64,000 bases of DNA. Origin: Novosphingobium decolorationis (lineage in GTDB: Bacteria > Pseudomonadota > Alphaproteobacteria > Sphingomonadales > Sphingomonadaceae). This document shows positions 53,950-62,676 of this stretch, in pieces; the stretch's first letter is position 1; every line of letters begins with the position of its first letter. The notes beneath the pieces were generated by a model, which was not told where the DNA came from, searched no databases, and saw nothing but the letters and a program-made list of their open reading frames with translations. The stretch lies in contig NZ_CP054856.1 of assembly GCF_018417475.1 (NCBI RefSeq), positions 496,001 through 560,000 of the forward strand, read 5' to 3'. The position numbers and the translations under genes are program-made.

Positions 53950-55527
53950 TTACTCGGCCGCGAGGGCCTCTTCGCGCGCAGCTTCGTCTTGGGCGGGGAC
54001 CCGGGCGAGGAGCATCTTGATCAGCCCGAAGCACATGAGCAGCAGGACCGCGGCAAAGGGCAGGCCCGTCACGATGGCCGCTGTCTTCAGCGCCTGCAGC
54101 CCCCCCCCGTAGAGCAGCGCCCCGGCAAGCGCGCCGATCGAGATTGCCCAGGTCACGCGCGGTACGAAGCCCGCCTCATGATGCCCGCCCGAGGCGATCA
54201 TCGCGGTGACGAGCGCGCCCGAATCCGCCGAGGTCACGAAGAACGTGGTCACGATCACCACGGCCAGCCCCGACACGATTCCGCTCAGGGGAAAGTTGCC
54301 GAGGAAGGCAAACAGGGCATCAGGCATCGAGGCGTTGACCGCCTCGGACAGGCCCCCGGCCCCGAACAGCTCGATATGAAGCGCGGTATCGCCTAAGATG
54401 GTCATCCAGGCGAACGTCACGAGACTGGGGACGATGAGCACGCCCGAAATGAACTCGCGCACCGTGCGGCCATAGGAAATGCGCGCGATGAAGATGCCCA
54501 CGAAAGGCGACCAGCTCACCCACCAGGCATAGTAGAACATCGTCCAGCTGCTCTGCCAGTCCTCGTCGGTGTAGCTCTCGGTCCAGGTCGAGAGATAGAT
54601 GAAGCGCTGGAAATAGTAGCCCAGGTTCTGGATGAAACTGTCGAGCAGGTAGACCGTGGGGCCGACCACGAAGACGAACAGCGCCAGCAGCAGCGCCAAC
54701 CCCATGTTGAGCTCGGAGAGGCGCTTGATGCCAGCGTCGAGCCCCATCGCCACGGACAGCGTGGCGAGCGCGGTCACGACGACAATGATGATGGCGCGGA
54801 CCATGCCCCCCTCGGGCGCGCCGAAGAGGAGGGTCAGCCCGGCGTTGATCTGCGAGGCGCCGAAGCCCAGCGAGGCGGCCACCCCGCACACGGTCGCGGT
54901 GATCGCCATGATGTCGACCAGATCGACGACCAGCGTCGGGATGCGCGGGAAGGCTGCGCGCAGGAACGTGCCCAGGTTGAGCGGCAGCTTGCGGTTGTAG
55001 GCGATATAGGCGAGCCCCAGGCCGATGATCGCGTAGATCGACCAGGCATGCAGGCCCCAGTGCAGGTAAGTGAGCCCCATGGCATGCTGCGCATTGCGCG
55101 CAAGACCCTGAGGCAGTGTGGCGCCGGGATCGGAGAACGAGGAAATCGGCGGATTGGAGAAGTGCATGATCGGCTCGGCGACACCGTAGAAGAGCAGGCC
55201 GATGCCCATCCCTGCACTGAACAGCATCGCGAACCAGCTGGTCGCGCTGTAGGTGGGCTTCGCATCCGCTCCGCCAAGGCGCACATGCCCGATCCGCGAG
55301 ATGGCGAGAAACGCGCTCGTAACCAGCATGACATTGGCCGTCGCCACGAAAAGCCAGCCAAAATTATGGGTCGCAAAGGCCTGAATGGCCTCGAAACGGG
55401 CGGTAGCAACATCTGTATCGTAGAGCGCGAAGACTATGAGCCCACCGATCGCGGCAATTGCGCCAAAGAACACGCCAGGTTTAAAATCTGCAATCGGACT
55501 GGATACATTGCTGCCTTGACTTGCCAC
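53950..55527 (-). CDS. BCCT-family transporter for betaine/carnitine/choline-type compounds
   Basis: A 525-residue protein from a GTG at 55527 preceded by TGGGGGTG; a TTG at 55575 would add 16 residues but has no ribosome site. About twelve membrane helices are evident. The glycine stretch LFSAGMGIGLLFYGVAEPIM is the BetP-like motif linked to Na+-coupled uptake, and the aromatic binding box YYAWWVSWSPFVGIFIARIS is the substrate site. BCCT carriers import compatible solutes such as glycine betaine under osmotic stress. The gene is convergent with the trehalase-like domain gene and divergent from a TonB receptor. The exact substrate is not known. Confidence 0.92.
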   Translation of the reverse strand: MASQGSNVSSPIADFKPGVFFGAIAAIGGLIVFALYDTDVATARFEAIQAFATHNFGWLFVATANVMLVTSAFLAISRIGHVRLGGADAKPTYSATSWFAMLFSAGMGIGLLFYGVAEPIMHFSNPPISSFSDPGATLPQGLARNAQHAMGLTYLHWGLHAWSIYAIIGLGLAYIAYNRKLPLNLGTFLRAAFPRIPTLVVDLVDIMAITATVCGVAASLGFGASQINAGLTLLFGAPEGGMVRAIIIVVVTALATLSVAMGLDAGIKRLSELNMGLALLLALFVFVVGPTVYLLDSFIQNLGYYFQRFIYLSTWTESYTDEDWQSSWTMFYYAWWVSWSPFVGIFIARISYGRTVREFISGVLIVPSLVTFAWMTILGDTALHIELFGAGGLSEAVNASMPDALFAFLGNFPLSGIVSGLAVVIVTTFFVTSADSGALVTAMIASGGHHEAGFVPRVTWAISIGALAGALLYGGGLQALKTAAIVTGLPFAAVLLLMCFGLIKMLLARVPAQDEAAREEALAAE

Positions 55528-55600
55528 CCGGACGACACCCCCAACACTGAAATGAGATTTACTTAGCCTGTTCAAAATATCAGAAATAATAAACCAAATA

Positions 55601-55628
55601 GCGAATTGAATATCATATCAAAATTCGC
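55601..55628. repeat. 7-bp inverted repeat in the AT-rich region
   Basis: GCGAATT (55601-55607) pairs perfectly with AATTCGC (55622-55628) across 14 AT-rich bases. It lies upstream of the BCCT gene and could be a regulator site or a leader hairpin. Confidence 0.5.
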
Positions 55629-55645
55629 GTTGTGGAATTGAGTTT

Positions 55646-55694
55646 ATCACATCCCGAAACGGCTTCTAAACCTGTCTACAAGCCGTGTGGTGAT
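55646..55694. repeat. two-part imperfect inverted repeat
   Basis: ACGGCTT (55659-55665) pairs with AAGCCGT (55680-55686), and the flanking ATCAC (55646-55650) pairs with GTGAT (55690-55694), with a short bulge between. The stem is about 200 bases upstream of the receptor start. Confidence 0.5.
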
Positions 55695-55896
55695 TATGCA
55701 ACAACTGCCGAGAACCTGTAACTTTTCTCAAGCGCAAGGGTTGGCATGTACACGTTGATTGGATAGCTGACCTGCGCGGGCCACCAAGGTCTCATTTCCT
55801 TGCATGTCACCTCCCGGCATCTTGTCCCGCTTGGCAGCGCTGTCTCCCACGCGCTGCCCCGTCGCGAACGTTCCGAACAACAACAGGGGAACATAC

Positions 55897-58572
55897 ATGT
55901 TCAAGCATTGCACCGGCGCGTCCGTTGGCGCGCTGGCAATCGCTATCGCCACCCCGGTCGCAGCCCAGAATACTCCGGCCCAGCCCACCAGTACCCAGGC
56001 CGCTCCGGCCCAGCAGCGCAAGGGCGGTCTCACCGAAATCGTGGTGACCGCCACCAAGCGCACCGAAAGCCTCCAGGACGTCGCCGTCTCGGTCAATGCA
56101 CTGGGCACCGAGGAACTCGAAAACCTCGGCGTGCAGACCTTTGACGACTACCTCGAGCAGCTTCCCAACGTCACTGCAGGCGGCGGCGGCCCGGGCCAGA
56201 GCACGATCTACATTCGTGGCCTCGCCTCGACCACGCCCAACCTCACCACCGCGGGCGTCGCGGGCCTTGCCCCCAACGTCGCAATGTACCTCGACGAACA
56301 GCCGCTCGCGCAGCCGGGCCGCAACCTCGACGTCTACGCCGCCGACCTTGAGCGCATCGAAGTTCTTGCAGGCCCGCAGGGCACGCTCTTCGGCGCCAGC
56401 TCGCAGGCGGGCGTGGTGCGCCTCATCACCAACAAGCCCGACCTCCTGGGCTTCGATGCCGCCGCCAAGGGCGGTGTTTCGTGGACCAAGAACGGCGAGC
56501 CCAGCTACAACGCCGAGCTCATGCTCAACGTGCCGGTGACCGAGACGCTGGCCGTGCGCGGCGTCGTCTACATGGACGACCAGGGCGGCTACATCGACAA
56601 CGTCAAGGGCACGCGTTCGGTCGCCGACAGCGCCCGCTTCCGCGAGGAAGGCGCGCAGCGCTACAACGGCGTTCCGGTGGGTGCGAACCGCGCTGGCCTG
56701 CAGGCCGGGGCCGACCTCTCGAACGTCAACTTCATCGAGGCCGACAACACCAACCTCGTCGAAGACAACTTCAACGACACCACCTACACCGGTTTCCGCG
56801 TTTCGGCGCTGTGGGAGGTGGCTCCCGACTGGCAGATCACGGTCAGCCACGCGCGCCAGGGTCTCGATTCCGACGGCGTGTTCTTCGCCGACCCGGAACT
56901 GGGCCTGGATGACCTCGAAGTGCAGCGCTTCCAGCCCGATCGCCTCGAAGACAACTTCTCGAACACCGCCTGGACCGTCGAGGGACGCCTGGGCATGCTC
57001 GACCTCGTCTACACCGGCGCCTTCACTGACCGCGAGACCTCGCAGCAGGTGGACTACTCCGACTACCTCTACGTCGGCCAGTACCTGCCCTACTACATCT
57101 GCGACAGCTCGGTCTCGTACCCGGGTGACAACGGGCCGATGGGCACCTGCCAGGCGCCCAACCTCTACGTCACCTCGGACAGCAAGACCAAGCAGTTCAC
57201 CCAGGAACTGCGCGTCAGCACACCGGCGGAGAACCGTTGGCGCGTCACCGCAGGCGGCTTCTACTCGAAGCTGACCTTGGAAGAGCGCAACGACTTCATC
57301 TACCCCGGCAGCCAGTACGTGGACCTGTGGGGCGAAACCGGCTTCCCCGAGAACTTCCCCTTCCCGGGTGCCTGGCAGAGCGATCCGGGCCCCTTCCCCA
57401 ACGGCACCAACTTCCGCAACGACATCAAGCGTTCGGATGAGCAGTTCGGCATCTTCGGCGAGGCCTCCTACGACCTCGTCCCCGACCTTCTCAGCGTCAC
57501 GCTGGGCGCGCGCTACTACAACGTGGCAGTCGACCTGAAGGGCACGGCGAACAGCTCGTTCTGCAACGCCGGCGGCACCGATGCGAACGCCTTTGGCACC
57601 AACCTCTCGGACCTCTACGACGGGGACGGCGAGTTCACCTTCATCGGTTCGTGCGGTGATACGCTGGGTCTGACCTTCAACCAGGGCGACAGCATCCAGG
57701 ACATCATGGACGCAGGCCTCACCGAAGGCCAGGCCATGCAGGTCTTCAATGCCCTCTCGGCACCGGACAAGGCCAAGACCGAAGGCGTCATCTTCAAGGG
57801 CTCGCTGACCTTCACGCCCACCGAGGACGTCATGTTCTACGCGACGTACTCGGAAGGCTTCCGTCCGGGCCTGCTCAACCGTCCCGGCGGCGCGGTCAGC
57901 CCCTCGGGTTACATGGTGCCCTTCGAGCTGCAGACCGACGAGGTCAACAACTACGAGATCGGCTGGAAGACCGAACTGTTCGACCGCCAGCTGCGCTTCA
58001 ACGGCAGCGCGTTCTACGTCGACATCTCGAACCTGCAGACCACGATCTTCGACACCTCGATCGTCAACCTGTTCTTCTCGGACAACGCGGCCGACGCGCG
58101 CATCCTGGGCGTCGAGGGTGACTTCGCCTTCGCTCCCTACGCGGTGCCGGGTCTGACCGTTGCCGGTGCCTTCTCGGTGCTCGACACCAAGATCACCGAG
58201 GTGCTGACGCCGACCGACGATGTCACCAAGGGCAACTCGCTGGCCTACGCGCCGTCCTTCCAGGGCAACCTGCGCGTGCGTTACGAGTGGGATCTGGGCG
58301 ACACGGGCCTTGTCGCCCACGTCATGCCGCAGATGGTGCATTCAGGTTCGAAGTACACCGACATCATCAACATCAACCGTCTGAAGCTCGACAGCTACAC
58401 CACCTTCTCGATGACCGCAGGCGTCAAGAAGGACGACTGGTCGGTCGAGGTCTTCGGCGAGAACCTGACCGACAAGCGCGCGCAGGTCTCGGGCAACTTC
58501 TACTACGATGCCCCGCGCATCAACACCAACCGTCCGCTGACGGTGGGTGTGCGCGTCGGCTGGCACTACTGA
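55897..58572 (+). CDS. TonB-dependent receptor upstream of a TPR-sulfotransferase
   Basis: An 891-residue receptor from ATG 55897 after CAGGGGAAC. The signal peptide ends near ATPVAAQNTPAQ and the TonB box is GLTEIVVTATKRTESLQDVA. Plug motifs include AVSVNALGTEELENLGVQTF, DLERIEVLAGPQGTLFGASS and AGVVRLITNKPD, the IroN/BtuB-like pattern of the large sphingomonad receptor group. The barrel ends TVGVRVGWHY. It is followed by a hairpin and a TPR-sulfotransferase gene. No substrate-specific enzyme is adjacent, so the ligand cannot be guessed. Confidence 0.92.
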   Translation: MFKHCTGASVGALAIAIATPVAAQNTPAQPTSTQAAPAQQRKGGLTEIVVTATKRTESLQDVAVSVNALGTEELENLGVQTFDDYLEQLPNVTAGGGGPGQSTIYIRGLASTTPNLTTAGVAGLAPNVAMYLDEQPLAQPGRNLDVYAADLERIEVLAGPQGTLFGASSQAGVVRLITNKPDLLGFDAAAKGGVSWTKNGEPSYNAELMLNVPVTETLAVRGVVYMDDQGGYIDNVKGTRSVADSARFREEGAQRYNGVPVGANRAGLQAGADLSNVNFIEADNTNLVEDNFNDTTYTGFRVSALWEVAPDWQITVSHARQGLDSDGVFFADPELGLDDLEVQRFQPDRLEDNFSNTAWTVEGRLGMLDLVYTGAFTDRETSQQVDYSDYLYVGQYLPYYICDSSVSYPGDNGPMGTCQAPNLYVTSDSKTKQFTQELRVSTPAENRWRVTAGGFYSKLTLEERNDFIYPGSQYVDLWGETGFPENFPFPGAWQSDPGPFPNGTNFRNDIKRSDEQFGIFGEASYDLVPDLLSVTLGARYYNVAVDLKGTANSSFCNAGGTDANAFGTNLSDLYDGDGEFTFIGSCGDTLGLTFNQGDSIQDIMDAGLTEGQAMQVFNALSAPDKAKTEGVIFKGSLTFTPTEDVMFYATYSEGFRPGLLNRPGGAVSPSGYMVPFELQTDEVNNYEIGWKTELFDRQLRFNGSAFYVDISNLQTTIFDTSIVNLFFSDNAADARILGVEGDFAFAPYAVPGLTVAGAFSVLDTKITEVLTPTDDVTKGNSLAYAPSFQGNLRVRYEWDLGDTGLVAHVMPQMVHSGSKYTDIININRLKLDSYTTFSMTAGVKKDDWSVEVFGENLTDKRAQVSGNFYYDAPRINTNRPLTVGVRVGWHY

Positions 58573-58580
58573 TCGCATCT

Positions 58581-58609
58581 CCCGGCGCCTTCTGCGTGAA
58601 GGCGCCGGG
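58581..58609 (+). terminator. strong hairpin between receptor and sulfotransferase genes
   Basis: CCCGGCGCCTTC (58581-58592) pairs perfectly with GAAGGCGCCGGG (58598-58609) with a five-base loop, starting eight bases after the receptor stop. No T-run follows, so it may stabilise the receptor mRNA or attenuate rather than fully stop transcription. Confidence 0.55.
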
Positions 58610-58681
58610 GATCGGACAATCCGGCGGCAGGCGGGCATCGGACCTTGCCTGCCGCTTGGCGTTTGCGGCAAGGACATTCCC

Positions 58682-60673
58682 ATGGCATCGCGTGACCCCA
58701 ATCCCGCTCCTTCCTCCCTTGATGAAGCCGCCGTGCTGAAAGAGGCCCGGGAGGCCATGCAGCGCGGCCAGTTCGCGCCCGCGCTGGGGGTATTGGCGCC
58801 CCTTCTCGACGCCGGGGAGCCGAGCGCCGAAGGGCTCTACATGGCCGCCGTCGCGTGCCGTTACCTCAAGCGCTTCGCCGAGGCTGAAAGTCACCTTTCC
58901 GCCCTGTCCGCCGCGCAGCCTGAATATGGCCGCGCCTGGCAGGAAGCGGGCCATCTCGCCCGCGACCGGGGCGATGTGCCGGGAGCCCTGCGCGCCTACG
59001 CCCGCGCGACCCGCTACAACCCGGTACTCGACGCCAGCTGGCGCGCGCAGGCCGATCTTCTCGCCCGCACCGGACGAAGCGTCGAGGCCGCGCAGGCCCG
59101 CACCCAGGCCGAGCGCATCGCGGCCCTTCCCCGTGAGCTTCTGGCCGTCTCCAATCACCTCCACGAAGGCCGCCTGCTACGCGCCGAGGAGATCTGCCGG
59201 GCCTACCTCCGGACCCACCGCACCGACATCGAGGGCATGCGCCTGCTGGCCGAAATCGCCAGCCGCCTTGGCATCCTCGACGACGCGGAGTTTCTTTTGG
59301 AAAGTGCGGTTACTTTTTCTCCCGACACTGTGCAGCTGCGGCTCGACTACATCCAGGTCCTGCGCAAGCGCCAGAAATTCACGCAGGCGCTGGAGCAGGC
59401 CGAAGCCCTCCACACCCGCGATCCCGAAAGCCCCGTCTTCGCCTCGCACCTCGCCATCGAGGCCATGCAGACCGGCGACTACGCCCGCGCCTTCGCCCTG
59501 TTCGACGCGGTGCTGGACAAGCTCCCCCAGGACCCCGCCACGCTCACCAGCAAGGGCCATGCGCTCAAGACCACCGGCGCGCAGGACGAAGCCGTCGCCT
59601 CCTACCGCGCCGCCATCGCCGCCAAGCCCGAACACGGCGATGCCTGGTACGCGCTGGCCAACCTCAAGACCTGGCGCTTTTCCGAGGACGAGCGCGCGCG
59701 CATGGAAGACCTGCTGGCTCAGCCCGACCTTGCCTTCATGGACCGCGTCCACCTGACCTTCGCCGCCGCCAAGGCCGCCGAGGACGAAGGGCTTCATGCG
59801 CAGGCCTTTGCCCACTACGCGCACGGCAACGAGCTCAAGCTGCGCCAGAGCCGTTATGATGCGGACCGCATGCACACAGAGATCGCCGCGCAGATCGAGG
59901 CCTGCACGTCCGAACTCTTCGCGCGCCAGGGGGGCAAGGGCCACGCCGCGTCGGACCCGATCTTTATCGTGGGCCTGCCGCGCGCGGGCTCGACCCTGCT
60001 CGAACAGATTCTTGCCTCGCACCCGATGATCGACGGCACGCTGGAGCTGCCCGACATCCTTGCCACCGCGCACCGCCTGCGTGGCCGCAAGGCGAGCGCG
60101 CCCCGCTACCCGCAGATCCTGCATGAACTGTCGGCGGAGCAGCTGGAGGGGCTGGGCAGGAGCTACATCGAGAACACCCGCATCCACCGCCAGGGCGCGC
60201 CGCTGTTCATCGACAAGATGCCCAACAACTTCCGGCATATCGGCCTCATCCACCTGATCCTCCCCAACGCGAAGATCATCGATGCGCGCCGTGATGCGAT
60301 GGATTGCTGCTTCTCTGGCTTCAAGCAGCTCTTCGCCGAGGGCCAGGAGTTTACCTATGGCCTCGCCGAAATCGGCCGCTACTACCGCGACTACGTGGCG
60401 CTGATGGAGCACTGGGACCAAGTGCTTCCCGGCCGTGTCCTGCGCGTCCAACACGAGGACGTGCTCGACGATCTGGAAGGCCAGGTGCGCCGCATGCTGG
60501 ACTATATCGGGGTCCCCTTCGATCCGGCCTGCCTGGACTTTCACAAAACCGACCGCGCGGTGCGCACGGCCAGCTCCGAACAGGTCCGCCGCCCCATCTC
60601 GCGCGCGGGCGTGGGGGCGTGGAAGCCGTACGAAGAATGGCTCGGTCCGCTGCGCACGGCTCTGGAAGGCTGA
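58682..60673 (+). CDS. TPR-repeat protein with C-terminal sulfotransferase domain
   Basis: A 663-residue protein from ATG 58682 after AAGGAC. The N-terminal 400 residues are helical repeats (ALRAYARATRYNPVLDASWR and YRAAIAAKPEHGDAWYALAN are clear TPR units). The C-terminal part has the sulfotransferase phosphate-binding loop IFIVGLPRAGSTLLEQILAS (about 427-446), with FIDKMPNNFRHIGLIHLILP and DARRDAMDCCFSGFKQLF as the other co-substrate motifs. The predicted co-substrate is PAPS; the acceptor is unknown. Such TPR-sulfotransferases are frequent beside TonB receptors in sphingomonads (general knowledge). Confidence 0.88.
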   Translation: MASRDPNPAPSSLDEAAVLKEAREAMQRGQFAPALGVLAPLLDAGEPSAEGLYMAAVACRYLKRFAEAESHLSALSAAQPEYGRAWQEAGHLARDRGDVPGALRAYARATRYNPVLDASWRAQADLLARTGRSVEAAQARTQAERIAALPRELLAVSNHLHEGRLLRAEEICRAYLRTHRTDIEGMRLLAEIASRLGILDDAEFLLESAVTFSPDTVQLRLDYIQVLRKRQKFTQALEQAEALHTRDPESPVFASHLAIEAMQTGDYARAFALFDAVLDKLPQDPATLTSKGHALKTTGAQDEAVASYRAAIAAKPEHGDAWYALANLKTWRFSEDERARMEDLLAQPDLAFMDRVHLTFAAAKAAEDEGLHAQAFAHYAHGNELKLRQSRYDADRMHTEIAAQIEACTSELFARQGGKGHAASDPIFIVGLPRAGSTLLEQILASHPMIDGTLELPDILATAHRLRGRKASAPRYPQILHELSAEQLEGLGRSYIENTRIHRQGAPLFIDKMPNNFRHIGLIHLILPNAKIIDARRDAMDCCFSGFKQLFAEGQEFTYGLAEIGRYYRDYVALMEHWDQVLPGRVLRVQHEDVLDDLEGQVRRMLDYIGVPFDPACLDFHKTDRAVRTASSEQVRRPISRAGVGAWKPYEEWLGPLRTALEG

Positions 60674-60772
60674 CCCAGGCGCGGCTTTTCATGCACCGCA
60701 ACAGTTGCGCACGCCATCTCTAGGGCAACGCAACTTACGGTGAATTTGCGGCGAAATGGCAGCTACACTCGA

Positions 60773-60786
60773 TTGTCTTTGATCAA
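60773..60786 (+). promoter_or_regulatory. candidate FNR/FixK-type binding site upstream of phaC
   Basis: TTGTCTTTGATCAA matches the consensus TTGAYNNNNRTCAA in nine of ten defined positions. It lies 96 bases before the PHA synthase start codon, a usual position for activation by an FNR/FixK regulator at low oxygen. No regulator gene of this type is in the window. Confidence 0.5.
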
Positions 60787-60881
60787 GGACATTGCACTGC
60801 AACAATTGGACGCTCATCCTGCGCGTACTACGTGGGTTGCTTCGAGGCGAAGCGACACGCGACGCAACGCGGAGCCTGACG

Positions 60882-62663
60882 ATGACTTCTCCCGCCCCCG
60901 CGCCCGGATCGACCGGCGCGTCCTCATCCCCGCGCGAGCCGCTGGATGGCATTGCCCAGACGCTCGACCGCTCGGCCTCGGCGGCAATTGCCCAGGCGAC
61001 CAGCGGGCTTTCGCCGGCCACCATGATCCTCGCGGCAACCGACTGGGCGCTCCACCTCGCTTCGGCACCCGGCAAGCAGATGCAGCTTGCCGCCAAGGCC
61101 GGGGGCAAGGCGCTGCGCCTGATGGGCTACACCGCGCGCGCCACCCGCGACCCGGAGACCCCGCGCGTGGTCGAGCCCCTGCCGCAGGACCGACGCTTCC
61201 AGGGCCCCGAATGGCATGAGGCACCCTACAACGTGTGGGCCCAGGCCTTCCTCCTCAACCAGCAGTGGTGGGAAGCGGCGACGACCGGCATCGGCGGCGT
61301 CTCGAAGCACCACGAGGACATGGTCTCCTTCGCCGCGCGGCAGATCCTCGACATCTTCGCCCCCACCAATTTCATCGCCACCAACCCGGTGCTGCAGAAG
61401 CGCATCGCCGAGACCGGGGGCAAGTGCCTTGCCGACGGGCTCGACTACTTCTTCGAGGACATGCGCCGCTACCTGACCGGACGCCCCGCCGCGGGCACCG
61501 AAGCCTTCGAGGTCGGCACCGACGTTGCAGCCGCGGACGGCAAGGTCGTCTACCGCAACCGCCTCATCGAACTCATCCAGTACGCCCCCACGACCGAGAC
61601 GGTCCGGCCCGAGCCGGTGCTGATCGTGCCCGCCTGGATCATGAAGTACTACATCCTCGATCTCTCGACCCGCAACTCGCTGGTCGAGTGGCTGCGCGCG
61701 CAAGGCTATACCGTCTTCATGATCTCGTGGCACAACCCCGATGGCCACGACCGGGACCTCGACATGGACGACTACCGGCGCCTGGGTCCTCTCGCCGCGC
61801 TCGACGCCATCAGCGCGATCACGGGCGCTGCGAAGATCCACGGCGCAGGCTATTGTCTGGGCGGCACGCTCCTTTCCATCGCGGCCGCCGCCATGGCGCG
61901 CGAGGGGGATGAACGCCTCGCCAGCCTCACCCTCCTGGCCGCGCAGACCGAGTTCAGCGAGCCGGGCGAGCTGGGCCTCTTCATCGACGAGAGCCAGCTT
62001 CATGTGCTGGAGAACATGATGTGGAGCCGGGGCTATCTGGAGAGCGACCAGATGGGCGGCGCCTTCCAGATCCTGCGCTCGAACGACCTCATCTGGTCGC
62101 ATATGCTCCAGACCTACCTGATGGGCGAGCGGGCCGACATCAACGACCTCATGGCCTGGAACGCGGACGGCACGCGCATGCCCTATGCCATGCACAGCGA
62201 GTACTTGCGCAAGCTCTTCCTCCACGACGATCTGGCCGAAGGGCGTTTCCGCGTCGATGGCCATGTCGTGACGATGGAGGACATTACGGTCCCCGTCTTC
62301 GCCGTGGGCACCGAGCGCGACCACGTGGCGCCCTGGCGCTCGGTCTACAAGATCCACCTTCTCACCAATACGGCGGTGACCTTCGTGCTGACGAGCGGGG
62401 GGCACAACGCCGGAATCGTTTCCGAACCGGGCCATCCCCACCGCCACTACCGCATCGCCACCCATCCTCATCCCAACGGTAATCTCGCGCCCGAGGAATG
62501 GTGCGAGCGCGCCGCGCTCAAGGACGGATCGTGGTGGCTCGACTGGGGCGCCTGGCTCGATGCCAACTCGGGCGAGCCGACCGCGCCGCCCCCGCTGGGC
62601 AACGCGGACAAGGGCTATCCCCCCTTGTGCAACGCGCCCGGCCGCTACGTGCTCGAGAAATAG
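60882..62663 (+). CDS. phaC: class I poly(3-hydroxyalkanoate) synthase PhaC
   Basis: A 593-residue protein from ATG 60882 after GGAG. The PhaC N-terminal domain is recognisable in FAARQILDIFAPTNFIATNP and FFEDMRRYLTGRP. The lipase-like box is HGAGYCLGGTL with nucleophile Cys325, the Asp of the triad is in AVGTERDHVAPWRSVYKIHL and the His in TSGGHNAGIVSEPG. The length is of class I type, so it should polymerise short-chain 3-hydroxyacyl-CoA without a PhaE or PhaR subunit. It starts the operon with the MaoC-Pta fusion 13 bases downstream, and a candidate FNR/FixK site lies upstream. Confidence 0.93.
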   Translation: MTSPAPAPGSTGASSSPREPLDGIAQTLDRSASAAIAQATSGLSPATMILAATDWALHLASAPGKQMQLAAKAGGKALRLMGYTARATRDPETPRVVEPLPQDRRFQGPEWHEAPYNVWAQAFLLNQQWWEAATTGIGGVSKHHEDMVSFAARQILDIFAPTNFIATNPVLQKRIAETGGKCLADGLDYFFEDMRRYLTGRPAAGTEAFEVGTDVAAADGKVVYRNRLIELIQYAPTTETVRPEPVLIVPAWIMKYYILDLSTRNSLVEWLRAQGYTVFMISWHNPDGHDRDLDMDDYRRLGPLAALDAISAITGAAKIHGAGYCLGGTLLSIAAAAMAREGDERLASLTLLAAQTEFSEPGELGLFIDESQLHVLENMMWSRGYLESDQMGGAFQILRSNDLIWSHMLQTYLMGERADINDLMAWNADGTRMPYAMHSEYLRKLFLHDDLAEGRFRVDGHVVTMEDITVPVFAVGTERDHVAPWRSVYKIHLLTNTAVTFVLTSGGHNAGIVSEPGHPHRHYRIATHPHPNGNLAPEEWCERAALKDGSWWLDWGAWLDANSGEPTAPPPLGNADKGYPPLCNAPGRYVLEK

Positions 62664-62676
62664 GACCCACGCCCCG

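Larger units (their letters stand above)
55528..55896. other. AT-rich divergent region between BCCT and receptor genes
   Basis: This gap of about 370 bases includes the most AT-rich sequence of the window (about 55560-55650) and two hairpins (55601-55628, 55646-55694), listed separately. No gene is supportable. The promoters of both flanking genes must lie here; the ribosome site CAGGGGAAC is just before the receptor start. Confidence 0.5.

Noticed and set aside
55807..58341. Minus-strand frame opposite the TonB receptor
   Set aside because: It has no recognisable domain and the plus-strand receptor is complete.
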